Part shown: positions 25,255 through 33,521 of the stretch, piece after piece | Layout of the letters: each line of letters begins with the position of its first letter | Position numbering within the stretch: the stretch's first letter is position 1 | Assembly (NCBI GenBank): GCA_946408125.1 | Contig: CAMJQW010000012.1 | Span: forward strand, 1-56,547 | From: an uncultured Fibrobacter sp. | GTDB taxonomy: Bacteria; Fibrobacterota; Fibrobacteria; Fibrobacterales; Fibrobacteraceae | Reading direction: 5' to 3' | DNA: 56,547 nucleotides | Notes under the pieces: generated by a model | Told to the model about the DNA's origin: nothing | The model's database searches: none | What the model saw: only the letters and a program-made list of their open reading frames with translations | Program-made: the position numbers and the translations under genes

Positions 25255-25282
25255 TTGTTCTTTTCCGGAAATGTTTTATTAT
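25255..25282 (+). promoter_or_regulatory. Candidate nrdD promoter
   Basis: TTGTTC (25255-25260) and TATTAT (25277-25282) with a 16-bp spacer. Initiation near 25289 would fall inside the first NrdR-like box. Confidence 0.45.
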
Positions 25283-25287
25283 CTTAT

Positions 25288-25336
25288 AGTCCATATCTTG
25301 TGGGTGGCTGTGTGGTTATGCCACAAGATATAGTAG
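25288..25336 (+). promoter_or_regulatory. Pair of NrdR-box-like operators upstream of nrdD
   Basis: A perfect 11-bp inverted repeat, ATATCTTGTGG (25293-25303) and CCACAAGATAT (25321-25331), lies 55-100 bp before nrdD. Each arm falls in a 16-bp site (25288-25303 and 25321-25336) that matches the NrdR consensus ACACNATATATNGTGT at about 10 of 14 fixed positions. The sites start 33 bp apart, close to three helical turns, the arrangement expected for NrdR repression. An RNA hairpin is the alternative reading. Confidence 0.55.
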
Positions 25337-25390
25337 AACTGATTACATTTCTTTACGTTTGTAAAGTTCTGGATAATTAAGGGATTATTG

Positions 25391-27721
25391 ATGATTTTTA
25401 CAGTCAAGAAGCGTGACGGCCGCGAAATGCCGTTCAACATTGAGAAGATTTCTGACGCTGTCGTAAAGGCGTTCCGCGCATCTGGCGAACTTTCCGAACA
25501 AATTAAGGCATCCCAGGATCAGTTGGACCTCCTAGGCCACGAAGACCTCCTGACTAGTTCCGCCCTCAAGGTGGCCGCCTTTGCCGTGGGCCGTCTCGAG
25601 GCCGAGGGCAAGACCAAGCCCGATATCGAGGAAATCCAGGACGCCGTCGAAAAGGCCCTTACCGAATGTGGCTACGCCGATACCGCCAAGAGCTACATCC
25701 TGTACCGTGCGGAACGTACCCGCGTGCGCGAAGTCAATACGCGCCTCATGCACACGCTCCGTGACATCACTTTCAGCTCCGCCAAGGAATCCGACCTCAA
25801 GCGCGAAAACGCGAACATCGATGGCGACACCGCCATGGGCACCATGCTCAAGTACGGGTCCGAATCGGCGAAGCACTTCTACACGATGATGATGCTCAAG
25901 CCCGAGCATAGCCGCGCCCACATGGACGGTGACATCCACATCCACGACCTGGACTTCTACTCGCTCACCATGACGTGCTGCCAGATCGACCTGAAGAAGC
26001 TGTTCAAGAACGGCTTCAACACCGGTCACGGCCACCTGCGCGAACCCAAGGACATCCGCAGCTACGCAGCCCTTGCCGCCATTGCCATACAAAGTAACCA
26101 GAACGACCAGCATGGTGGCCAGTCCATCCCGAACTTCGACTACGCCATGGCCGACGGCGTGCGCATCACGTATCGCAAGGCCTACCTTTCTAACATGGTC
26201 AAGGCACTCATCCTCCTCACGGGCAAGGCCGAAGAGGATCTCCTGCCTGTCGTCAAGAAGCTCCATTCTGAAATGGCCGAAATGGGCATGACGGCGACGC
26301 TCGTGCCTAACGAGAAGTTTGTCGAGGCCGAAACCCGCGAACTTTCCAAGACCTTCGATGTCGAGACGGTGATGAAGGCCCAGAAGTTTGCCGAGAAGAT
26401 GGCTTACGAAGAAACCGACAAAACGACGTTCCAGGCGATGGAAGCGTTTGTCCACAACCTGAACTCCATGCACAGCCGCGCCGGTGCACAGACTCCGTTC
26501 AGTAGCATCAACTACGGCATGTGCACCGAACCCGAAGCCCGCATGGTGATGAAGAACCTGTTGCTCACCACCGAGGAGGGCCTGGGCGGTGGCGAAACGG
26601 CCATCTTCCCGATCCAGATTTTCCGCGTGAAGAAGGGCGTGAACTTGAACGAAGGCGACCCGAACTACGATTTGTTCAAGCTTGCCTGCCGCGTGAGCGC
26701 CAAGCGCCTGTTCCCGAATTTCAGTTTCCAGGATGCACCGTACAACCTGCAGTACTACAAGGAAGGCCATCCGGAAACAGAAATCTCTTACATGGGCTGT
26801 CGCACCCGCGTTATCGGCAACAACTACGACCCGACCCGCGAAATCTCGTACGGCCGCGGCAACCTGAGTTTCACCTCCATCAACTTGCCCCGTATCGCCA
26901 TCAAGATGAAGTCCGTGGACCTGTTCTTCAAGGAACTCGACCGCATGCTGCAACTGGTGAGCGACCAGCTCATGGAACGCTTTGCCGTCCAGAGCAAGCG
27001 CAAGGTCAAGAACTTCCCGTTCCTCATGGGACAGGGCGTCTGGATCGATTCCGAAAAGCTCGGCTGGGAAGACACCGTGGGCGAAGTCATCAAGCACGGT
27101 ACGCTCTCCATCGGCTTCATCGGCCTTGCCGAAACGCTCGTGGCCCTCACGGGTAAGCATCACGGCGAATCCGAAGCCTCGCAGGAACTCGGCCTCAAGA
27201 TTATCGGCCACATGCGTGAATTCTGCGACAAGGAAAGTAAGCGCCTCGGCCTCAACTTCAGCTTGCTCGCCACGCCGGCGGAAGGTCTTTCGGGCCGTTT
27301 CGTGCGCATGGACAAGAAGAAGTTCGGCATCATCCCGGGCGTTACCGACCGCGACTACTACACCAACTCGTTCCACGTGCCGGTGTACTACAAGATTTCG
27401 GCCTTCAAGAAGCTCGCACTCGAAGCCCCGTACCATGCGCTCACCAACGCGGGCCACATCAGCTACATCGAGCTCGACGGCGACCCGACGCAGAACCTCG
27501 ACGCGTTCGAGAAGATCGTGCGCTATATGGCCGAGGTGGGTATCGGTTACGGCAGCATCAACCATCCGGTGGACCGCGATCCGGTTTGCGGATTCGTGGG
27601 CGTAATCGGCGACGTTTGCCCGCGCTGCGGACGTAGCGAAGGCCATGCGATTTCCGAGGCGAAACTCGAGGAACTGCGCAAGCTCTTCCCGGGAATGCCC
27701 GCCTTCAAGGGAATCAGGTAA
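25391..27721 (+). CDS. nrdD: Anaerobic ribonucleoside-triphosphate reductase, lacking its glycyl-radical segment
   Basis: 776 residues from the ATG at 25391. An ATP-cone (1 to about 95, VKKRDGREMPFNIEKISDAV) is followed by the class III reductase barrel, with C196/C197 in TMTCCQID and C470 in SYMGCRTRV. It reduces NTPs to dNTPs without oxygen. The tail has C733 and C743-x2-C746, three of the four usual zinc cysteines, with D730 at the first position. The protein then stops: the RVxGYL glycyl-radical motif that normally ends NrdD is absent and is encoded by the next gene. Two in-frame TAA codons (27719, 27734) separate them. Confidence 0.95.
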   Translation: MIFTVKKRDGREMPFNIEKISDAVVKAFRASGELSEQIKASQDQLDLLGHEDLLTSSALKVAAFAVGRLEAEGKTKPDIEEIQDAVEKALTECGYADTAKSYILYRAERTRVREVNTRLMHTLRDITFSSAKESDLKRENANIDGDTAMGTMLKYGSESAKHFYTMMMLKPEHSRAHMDGDIHIHDLDFYSLTMTCCQIDLKKLFKNGFNTGHGHLREPKDIRSYAALAAIAIQSNQNDQHGGQSIPNFDYAMADGVRITYRKAYLSNMVKALILLTGKAEEDLLPVVKKLHSEMAEMGMTATLVPNEKFVEAETRELSKTFDVETVMKAQKFAEKMAYEETDKTTFQAMEAFVHNLNSMHSRAGAQTPFSSINYGMCTEPEARMVMKNLLLTTEEGLGGGETAIFPIQIFRVKKGVNLNEGDPNYDLFKLACRVSAKRLFPNFSFQDAPYNLQYYKEGHPETEISYMGCRTRVIGNNYDPTREISYGRGNLSFTSINLPRIAIKMKSVDLFFKELDRMLQLVSDQLMERFAVQSKRKVKNFPFLMGQGVWIDSEKLGWEDTVGEVIKHGTLSIGFIGLAETLVALTGKHHGESEASQELGLKIIGHMREFCDKESKRLGLNFSLLATPAEGLSGRFVRMDKKKFGIIPGVTDRDYYTNSFHVPVYYKISAFKKLALEAPYHALTNAGHISYIELDGDPTQNLDAFEKIVRYMAEVGIGYGSINHPVDRDPVCGFVGVIGDVCPRCGRSEGHAISEAKLEELRKLFPGMPAFKGIR

Positions 27722-27754
27722 GAACAAGAATTTTAACATCAAGGAGAAACATCA

Positions 27755-27901
27755 ATGTCTGACAAGGAAATGAACAAGTACGGTGAAGGAATCGGCTTCG
27801 AACGCATCCGTCGCATCACGGGTTACCTCGTGGGTACGGTGGACCGCTTCAACAACGCGAAGCGTGCCGAAGTCAATGACCGTGTCAAGCACGGCGTGTA
27901 A
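27755..27901 (+). CDS. Separate glycyl-radical domain of NrdD (48 residues)
   Basis: The product starts MSDKEMNKYGEG and carries RRITGYL (19-25) with the predicted radical glycine G23. VDRFNNAKRAEVNDRVKHGV then matches the FN..K..EV..RVKH end of ordinary NrdD proteins. An AAGGAG ribosome site lies 8 bp before the ATG. It follows nrdD in the same frame after 33 bp with two stop codons between, so it is an independent gene, not a sequencing frameshift. It should dock in the NrdD barrel and be activated by NrdG to a glycyl radical. GrcA/YfiD, which replaces the radical domain of pyruvate formate-lyase, is the closest known parallel. Confidence 0.9.
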   Translation: MSDKEMNKYGEGIGFERIRRITGYLVGTVDRFNNAKRAEVNDRVKHGV

Positions 27902-27946
27902 TGCTTGGACTTATGTCCGAGTTCAATACACCTGCTAGATAACATT

Positions 27947-27971
27947 AGGCGGGCTTGTCCCGCCTTTTTTT
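27947..27971 (+). terminator. Terminator after the glycyl-radical gene
   Basis: An AGGCGGG/CCCGCCT stem with a CTTGT loop, followed by T7. It may set nrdG expression below nrdD. Confidence 0.85.
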
Positions 27972-27991
27972 GTTGCAAATAGGGAATAGAT

Positions 27992-28558
27992 TTGGAAATG
28001 GAACAGGAAACTCCGAGACTTCGCATTGCAGGCATAGAGCCAGAATCTTTCGTGGACGGTCCGGGCATCCGTATGACGATCTTTACGCAAGGATGCCATC
28101 ACAACTGTCCCGGCTGCCAGAACCCGCAGACGCACGATTTCAATGGCGGGCATTTTATTGAAATCGACGAAATCCTTGCGATGATTGACGAGAACCCGCT
28201 GCTTGACGGCGTCACCTTCAGCGGTGGCGACCCGATGGACCAGGCGGCAGCACTCGTGCCGCTCGCGAGCGAAATCAAGGACCGCGGTCTGAACCTCGTA
28301 ATCTTTACGGGATACACGTTTGAATACTTGCAGCAGCATTGGGAAGAAACCCCGGCGTTCCTGGACTTGCTCGCTTATGCGGACATCTTGATTGACGGTC
28401 CGTTCATCATGGCCAAGCGCTCGCTCGACATCAAGTTCCGCGGCTCCTCCAACCAGCGCATCATCGACGTGCAGAAGAGCCTTGTCGAAGGCCACGCGGT
28501 GCTGCACCAGATCCAGCTCGACGAAATGAAGGAACATCCAGATAGGGTTTTCGGATAA
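27992..28558 (+). CDS. nrdG: Anaerobic RNR activating enzyme (radical SAM)
   Basis: A radical SAM activase of 188 residues. The cluster motif is C35-x3-C39-x2-C42 (GCHHNCPGCQNP), followed by TFSGGDPM for SAM binding. It uses reduced [4Fe-4S] and SAM to place the glycyl radical on the reductase, here presumably on the separate 48-residue protein. A TTG at 27992 has the better spacing to AGGGA (27981-27985); an ATG two codons later is the alternative. It follows the nrdD pair after a terminator and is probably partly read through. Confidence 0.93.
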   Translation: MEMEQETPRLRIAGIEPESFVDGPGIRMTIFTQGCHHNCPGCQNPQTHDFNGGHFIEIDEILAMIDENPLLDGVTFSGGDPMDQAAALVPLASEIKDRGLNLVIFTGYTFEYLQQHWEETPAFLDLLAYADILIDGPFIMAKRSLDIKFRGSSNQRIIDVQKSLVEGHAVLHQIQLDEMKEHPDRVFG

Positions 28559-28565
28559 AGGGGGG

Positions 28566-28618
28566 AAGCCTAGGGGGGGGGGGGACACCCCCTAAAACCC
28601 CCGGCTTGGTCGGTTTTT
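28566..28618. terminator. GC-rich hairpin with a 12-G tract between nrdG and Rpn gene
   Basis: AAGCC (28566-28570) can pair with GGCTT and the G12 run (28573-28584) with the CCCCC runs at about 28588 and 28599, followed by GGTTTTTAAAA. It probably terminates the nrd transcript. The homopolymer is a likely length-variable site. Confidence 0.55.
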
Positions 28619-28628
28619 AAAAGAACGG

Positions 28629-29444
28629 CTACAACTTTCCGAGATCGCGAAGCATTTTCTCGTACCTGTCAGCGCGAGCTTTTTCTTCGTCAATTTTTTT
28701 TCGGATTTCGTTCGTATGTTCAATCGCCTTGAAAAGACGATTTTCCGCATCGTCTGCACGCTGGCGTTCAAGGTCAACGGCGATGTCTATTTCCTCTTGC
28801 CATGTCATGTAGAGAATCCTCGTGTTGCTGTCTGTCTGGTACCACTTTACTAGCCTGTCGATATTCTCGGTTGCAGGGGTGCTCGCCTTGTTGGTGGCGA
28901 AATACTCCATGTAATCCCGAATGGCCTTCTCGGCGACTTCGCGGTACTTATTGAATATATAAAAATTCTTGAAGGTGAGGTCGCCCATCTCGATTTTGGG
29001 ATCGTCGCTTTCGAGATTCTTGAACCTGTAGACGGCGCGTCCCTTTGCGAAAATGTCGTCGGGGCAAAGGAAGATGATGTAGAGTTCCTTCAGGTTGTAA
29101 TAGCTTTCGCCCCTGTTCAGGGCTTCGCAGTCGCGCATGGCTTGGTAGAAGCGTGCCCGCTTGGGGATTTCGTGGGTGTCTTCCATCTGCATCTCGATAT
29201 CGAAACTCCGGATGGTTTCGCCATCGGGCCCGACCTCTTTTGTGAAGACGTCGAAGCGGACGCCCTTGCTGACGGGGCTGACCTCGATAGTCTTTTCCGG
29301 TTCGGGATCGCGGAGCTCGTGAATCTTGATGCCAAGAACCGCTTCCAGGAAGGGCTTGGCGATTTCCTTGTGGCTGAAGACCATTGCGAACATGAACCTG
29401 TTGGTGATGGGGAGTTCCTCGAACGGAACACGTTTTCTTTCCAT
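28629..29444 (-). CDS. Rpn-family PD-(D/E)XK nuclease/putative transposase
   Basis: A 271-residue protein of the Rpn/PDDEXK_2 group: DNA endonucleases of the PD-(D/E)XK fold that raise RecA-independent recombination and are often multicopy. The start (ITNRFMFAMVFSHKEIAKPFLEAVLG) is typical. The catalytic region is GVRFDVFTKE followed by SFDIEMQMEDTHEIPKRARFYQA, the D and E-x-Q of the active site. The C-terminal about 60 residues are a charged coiled coil. No terminal inverted repeats or target duplications were seen, so this is a solitary gene rather than an insertion sequence. Confidence 0.85.
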   Translation of the reverse strand: MERKRVPFEELPITNRFMFAMVFSHKEIAKPFLEAVLGIKIHELRDPEPEKTIEVSPVSKGVRFDVFTKEVGPDGETIRSFDIEMQMEDTHEIPKRARFYQAMRDCEALNRGESYYNLKELYIIFLCPDDIFAKGRAVYRFKNLESDDPKIEMGDLTFKNFYIFNKYREVAEKAIRDYMEYFATNKASTPATENIDRLVKWYQTDSNTRILYMTWQEEIDIAVDLERQRADDAENRLFKAIEHTNEIRKKIDEEKARADRYEKMLRDLGKL

Positions 29445-29626
29445 TTCGTTTCCTTTCCGCCTGCGAATGGCGGGAGTATGGACGTCTCGAAATTGGGGCT
29501 TCCATACCTTTTAAAACGGATTTTTGCCGAGAAACGTGCCGAAAAAGTTTGTTTACAGGGGGGACGGCAATAGTTCTGTATTGCGCACCAAGGCGAAATA
29601 ATGTAGTTTCAACTGGAGGTGTCTTT

Positions 29627-30961
29627 ATGCGAAAACCCCAAGTTTTTTCACTTGCACTCATGGCCGCTGTGGCCGTTGGCCTGGCCGCCTGCGGTGACGA
29701 TAGCAGCGACTTCAGCGCGCTCCCAGAGAAACAGCCCGATAATGCGCTCACGTCCATTGACGACCTGAGCAACTGTACCTCCAAGAAGGAGGGCGACCTC
29801 GAATTTGTCAAGGACACCCCCTATGTCTGTGCTGAATCCGACGGCAAGTACAAATGGATTCAGGTCTCCCAGATGGAAGAAGAGCCGGAGGACTTCAAGG
29901 TCTGCAACCAGAACAGGGAAGGGCAGTATGCCCTTGCGTCCAAGGAAGATATCCTTTACACCTGTTCCGACGAAGAGTGGATTCCTGTGGAATCTGGTGA
30001 TGTATCTTCTAGCAGTGGCAAAGAGGCTAACTCCAGCAGTTCGAAGCCGAAGTCTTCGGATAGCGGCAAAGACGTGGAGAGTTCCGGCAGCGAGTCGTCC
30101 AGCAGTGCCAAGGATGCAAGTTCCAACAGTGAGTCATCTAGCAGCGGCAAGTCCAGTTCTAGTGGCCCTTCGACCAGCTCAGGGACCTTTGAACAAAGTA
30201 GCTCCAGCAGTGTATCGTCCAGCAGCGCGGCTTCTAGCAGCGGAACTTCCAGTAGCGAAGAACGCAGTTCTTCGAGCGTTCCGTCGTCGTTCAGCGTGGG
30301 CGATGACAGAAGCGTTTACGATGCCCAAAACAATACCCTGACGGACTACCGCGACGGCCAGGTTTATAGGACTGTAACGATTGGCGAACAGACCTGGATG
30401 GCACAGAACCTGAACTACGCTTACTTGGTGGCCTCAGATTCCCTTGACTCCATCAGCGTCTGTTATAAAGGAGATTCCTCCTACTGCTCCAGGAAAGGTC
30501 GCCTTTACACCTGGGCTGCCGCGATGGACAGTGCTGCCATATTTTCTGATAATGGCAAGGGCTGTGGCAATGGTAAGAGGTGTTACCCGACATATCCTGT
30601 GCGGGGGGCTTGCCCTAAGGATTGGCATCTGCCTACGCAATACGAGTGGACCAGATTGATTGAGGAAGTCGGAGACAAATCTGAAGCGGGTAGATTGCTT
30701 AAGTCCACCAAAAGTTGGTTTACGGATGAAGAAGGGACGGATGCCTATGAGTTCTCTGTGCTCCCTGCCGGTATGTGGGCTCCTGCTGGTAAGCAGATTA
30801 ATGGATGGTACAACCACATAACAGAATTCGCATACTTCTGGACTTCTACAGAGAGTGCAAATGCCGAGGTGCATACAATAATTTTTACCAGCCTCGATGA
30901 AGTCTGGCTCCATATCGAACTCAAATACGAAGGATATTCCGTCCGTTGTGTTAAGGACTAG
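29627..30961 (+). CDS. FISUMP-domain lipoprotein 1
   Basis: A 444-residue lipoprotein; start follows GGAGGT and the lipobox is GLAACGD. Residues about 25-125 form two small repeated motifs (CTSKKEGDLEFVKDTPYVC; CNQNREGQYALASKEDILYTC). A Ser-rich linker of about 100 residues (repeated SSSS/SSG codons) precedes one FISUMP domain (about 235-444: DGQVYRTVTIGEQTWMAQNL, YTWAAAMDS, CPKDWHLPTQYEW, ending SVRCVKD). FISUMP proteins are multicopy cell-surface proteins of Fibrobacter; binding function is unproved. The second copy lies 195 bp downstream with the same leader and start region. Confidence 0.9.
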   Translation: MRKPQVFSLALMAAVAVGLAACGDDSSDFSALPEKQPDNALTSIDDLSNCTSKKEGDLEFVKDTPYVCAESDGKYKWIQVSQMEEEPEDFKVCNQNREGQYALASKEDILYTCSDEEWIPVESGDVSSSSGKEANSSSSKPKSSDSGKDVESSGSESSSSAKDASSNSESSSSGKSSSSGPSTSSGTFEQSSSSSVSSSSAASSSGTSSSEERSSSSVPSSFSVGDDRSVYDAQNNTLTDYRDGQVYRTVTIGEQTWMAQNLNYAYLVASDSLDSISVCYKGDSSYCSRKGRLYTWAAAMDSAAIFSDNGKGCGNGKRCYPTYPVRGACPKDWHLPTQYEWTRLIEEVGDKSEAGRLLKSTKSWFTDEEGTDAYEFSVLPAGMWAPAGKQINGWYNHITEFAYFWTSTESANAEVHTIIFTSLDEVWLHIELKYEGYSVRCVKD

Positions 30962-30974
30962 CAATGAGGCGAGA

Positions 30975-31080
30975 GACTACGTGGTAGTCCCCTAGTAGCC
31001 GAATGAAGTGACAGCCAAGTTTACTTGAACTGGCATTTCTGAGGCGCAGCGTCCTGCACTACGAAGTCGTGCCAGGACTA
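30975..31080. repeat. Hairpin chain C between the two FISUMP genes
   Basis: Inverted repeats GACTAC/GTAGTC (30975-30989, loop GTG), CAAG/CTTG near 31016, and GTCCTG/CAGGAC (31051-31078) enclosing CACTACGAAGTCGTG. No T-run follows any of them and no gene is present. Confidence 0.55.
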
Positions 31081-31155
31081 AAGCCGGGGAGGATAATGAT
31101 GTCGGGCTATTGCATAACTAGACAGAATAATGTAGTTTCAACTGGAGGTGTCTTT

Positions 31156-33222
31156 ATGCGAAAACTCCAGGTTTACTCAGTTGCGTTCGTGGCGGCCCTG
31201 GGCTTGGTGGCCTGCGGTGACGATAGCAGCGACTTCAGCGCGCTCCCAGAGAAACAGCCCGACAATGCGGTCTCGTCCATCGACGACCTGAGCAACTGTA
31301 CGGCCAAGAAGGAGGGCGACCTCGAATTTGTCAAGGACACCCCCTATGTCTGTGCTGAATCCGACGGCAAGTACAAATGGATTCAGGTCTCCCAGACAGA
31401 GGACGAACCGGAGGACTTCAAGGTCTGCAACCAGAAGAGGGAAGGGCAGTATGCCCTTGCGTCTAGTGAGAATATCCTTTACGTTTGCTCCGATGAAGAG
31501 TGGGCTCCGTTGATTCAAATTAATGACGACGCCAGTTCCAGCAGCGGCAAAGAAGGCGGCTCCAGCAGTTCTGCGTCGAAGTCGTCGGATAGCGGTAAGG
31601 ATGCGAAAAGTTCCAGCAGCGCGACATCCAGCAGTGGCAAGGACGCGAAAAGTTCCAGCGAGTCCTCCAGCAGTGTATCTTCTAGCAGCGGCAAGTCCAG
31701 TTCTAGTGGCAAAAGTTCAAGCAGCGTAACCTCCAGCAGCTCCGAGTCAAAGTCATCGGATAGCGGCAAAGATGCGGAAAGCTCCAGCAGTGTATCGTCC
31801 AGCAGCGCGGCTTCTAGCAGCGGAACTTCCAGTAGCGAAGTACGCAGTTCTTCGAGCATTCCGTCGTCGTTCAGCGTGGGCGATGACAGAAGCGTTTACG
31901 ATGCCAAAAACAACACCCTGACGGACTACCGCGACGGCCAAGTCTATAAAACAACAACCATTGAAATTTTCAACGAGGAACGCGGCATAAGGTACTCCGA
32001 AGTATGGATGGCGCAGAACTTGAACTACGCCTACTTGGTGGCTACATCGACTCTTGATTCCAGCAGCTTCTGCTACGATGACCAACCTGCCATGTGTGAC
32101 GAATACGGTCGCTATTACACCTGGGCGGCCGCGATGGACAGTGCAGGCGTATGGAGCGAGGAAACCAAGGGTTGTGGTTATATAGAGCAATGTTTCCCGA
32201 CATATCCTGTGCGTGGCGTTTGCCCTAAAGGCTGGCACCTGCCGACAGACGTTGAATGGAATGCCTTTATTGAAGCGGTCGATGGGGTGAGCACCTCCTT
32301 CTTCGATAGGAAAAATTGGTTATCTGTGCTTCCTGCAAGATCTTATGGCGAGTCCGCGGGGCCAGAAGCGTCCTTCTGGAGTTCTAAAGGAGGCGATTCG
32401 TTTAAGGCATACCATGTATTTTTTGCCTTCCCCGATTATATTGCGATACTAACTCAATCTTATAAGACGAAAGCGTTTTCCGTCCGTTGCTTAAAGGATG
32501 ATGATGTTGTCCCGTCATCTTCGAGTGTCACGCCGAAATCGAGTAGTAGTCGTCGTAGGGTAATCGAGTCCAGCAGTAGCGTCATTCAAGCCGTCGTTGA
32601 TCCTTCGACGGTGGTGACGGGAACCATGACTGACGAGCGTGATGGTCAGACCTACGGGACCGTGACGATTGGCGAACAGACCTGGATGGCGCAGAACCTT
32701 AAGTTCGCTTATATGGTGGGTACAAACCCTCGTGATTCCAGCAGTCTATGCTATAAAAATGGACTTGACAAATCTTGTCTCGACTACGGCCGCTATTACA
32801 CCTGGGCGTCTGCGATGGACAGTGCGGGTGTATGGAGTACGGATGGCAAGGGCTGCGGTATCAAAGAGTTATGTACGCCAACCTTGCCTGTCCAGGGTGT
32901 TTGTCCTAGCGGATGGCATTTACCTAGCAACTATGAATGGAACGTCCTTTTGAGGGCGGTTGACCATGTAGCCATGCATCTTAGTGGGGGGAATTGGAAT
33001 AGTAGTTTCGGCACGAATAAATACCGGTTCGGGGCGTTTCCCGGAGGGTACAAGCGCGAAGGTGAAAATCTCATCGGTGATTTTGTTGAGGGAGGTTCGC
33101 ACGCTTACTTCTGGACCTCTGCAGGTTTCTATGTGGAAATTTACATGGGCAACACTGTGTTTTTGTATGAAAGCAGTGGCGACGAAGACCGTTGGTATAA
33201 CGTCCGTTGCATAAAGGACTAA
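31156..33222 (+). CDS. FISUMP-domain lipoprotein 2 with two FISUMP domains
   Basis: A 688-residue lipoprotein (lipobox GLVACGD). Its first about 115 residues are nearly identical to the preceding lipoprotein. A longer Ser-rich linker (about 125-235) is followed by FISUMP domain A (about 240-475, with an insertion FNEERGIRYSE before WMAQNL), a short Ser-rich spacer (SSSSVTPKSSSSRR) and FISUMP domain B (about 515-688). Both domains end VRC[LI]KD. The gene is a tandem paralogue of the one upstream, with one domain gained. The 41 bp before and around the start (31126-31166) repeat those of copy 1. Confidence 0.9.
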   Translation: MRKLQVYSVAFVAALGLVACGDDSSDFSALPEKQPDNAVSSIDDLSNCTAKKEGDLEFVKDTPYVCAESDGKYKWIQVSQTEDEPEDFKVCNQKREGQYALASSENILYVCSDEEWAPLIQINDDASSSSGKEGGSSSSASKSSDSGKDAKSSSSATSSSGKDAKSSSESSSSVSSSSGKSSSSGKSSSSVTSSSSESKSSDSGKDAESSSSVSSSSAASSSGTSSSEVRSSSSIPSSFSVGDDRSVYDAKNNTLTDYRDGQVYKTTTIEIFNEERGIRYSEVWMAQNLNYAYLVATSTLDSSSFCYDDQPAMCDEYGRYYTWAAAMDSAGVWSEETKGCGYIEQCFPTYPVRGVCPKGWHLPTDVEWNAFIEAVDGVSTSFFDRKNWLSVLPARSYGESAGPEASFWSSKGGDSFKAYHVFFAFPDYIAILTQSYKTKAFSVRCLKDDDVVPSSSSVTPKSSSSRRRVIESSSSVIQAVVDPSTVVTGTMTDERDGQTYGTVTIGEQTWMAQNLKFAYMVGTNPRDSSSLCYKNGLDKSCLDYGRYYTWASAMDSAGVWSTDGKGCGIKELCTPTLPVQGVCPSGWHLPSNYEWNVLLRAVDHVAMHLSGGNWNSSFGTNKYRFGAFPGGYKREGENLIGDFVEGGSHAYFWTSAGFYVEIYMGNTVFLYESSGDEDRWYNVRCIKD

Positions 33223-33252
33223 AAGCATAGAGCGGGAAAAAGGGATTGTTGC

Positions 33253-33380
33253 CAATCAGTCTCCGCTGACGCGGCTGATTGTCAACCCTACGGGCTTGAT
33301 GCTTCGCATCAAGCTCATAATTTGCCTCTTCGCACTTCGTGCATGAGACAAATTATGCCGGCCCCTCTTCGAGGGTCCGG
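33253..33380. repeat. Hairpin chain D
   Basis: Adjacent and nested palindromes: CAATCAG/CTGATTG enclosing CCGC/GCGG (33253-33281), GCTTGATGC/GCATCAAGC (33294-33314), CATAATTTG/CAAATTATG (33316-33357) enclosing GCAC/GTGC (33332-33342), and CCCTC/GAGGG (33363-33375) inside CCGG ends. Three of the loops are TTC. No coding sequence is seen. Confidence 0.65.
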
Positions 33381-33395
33381 TCCCTTCCGCGAATA

Positions 33396-33430
33396 AACGA
33401 AAAAAGACACCATTAAGGTGTCTTTTTTTC
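33396..33430. terminator. Bidirectional terminator between FISUMP gene 2 and tRNA-Gly
   Basis: AAGACACC/GGTGTCTT stem with A-rich and T-rich flanks, able to stop transcription in both directions. Confidence 0.8.
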
Positions 33431-33436
33431 GTTTAG

Positions 33437-33509
<73 letters not shown>

Positions 33510-33521
33510 GAGGTGAGCACA

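Noticed and set aside
27722..27754. Frameshift or sequencing error joining NrdD to the glycyl-radical peptide
   Set aside because: The two are in the same frame already, with two TAA codons and a strong ribosome site between; a single error cannot explain the split.
27719..27757. Group I intron or homing-endonuclease remnant between the NrdD parts, as in phage T4
   Set aside because: The gap is only 33 bp, with no room for an intron or endonuclease gene.
28629..29444. Complete insertion sequence around the Rpn gene
   Set aside because: No terminal inverted repeats or target-site duplication were seen at either side.
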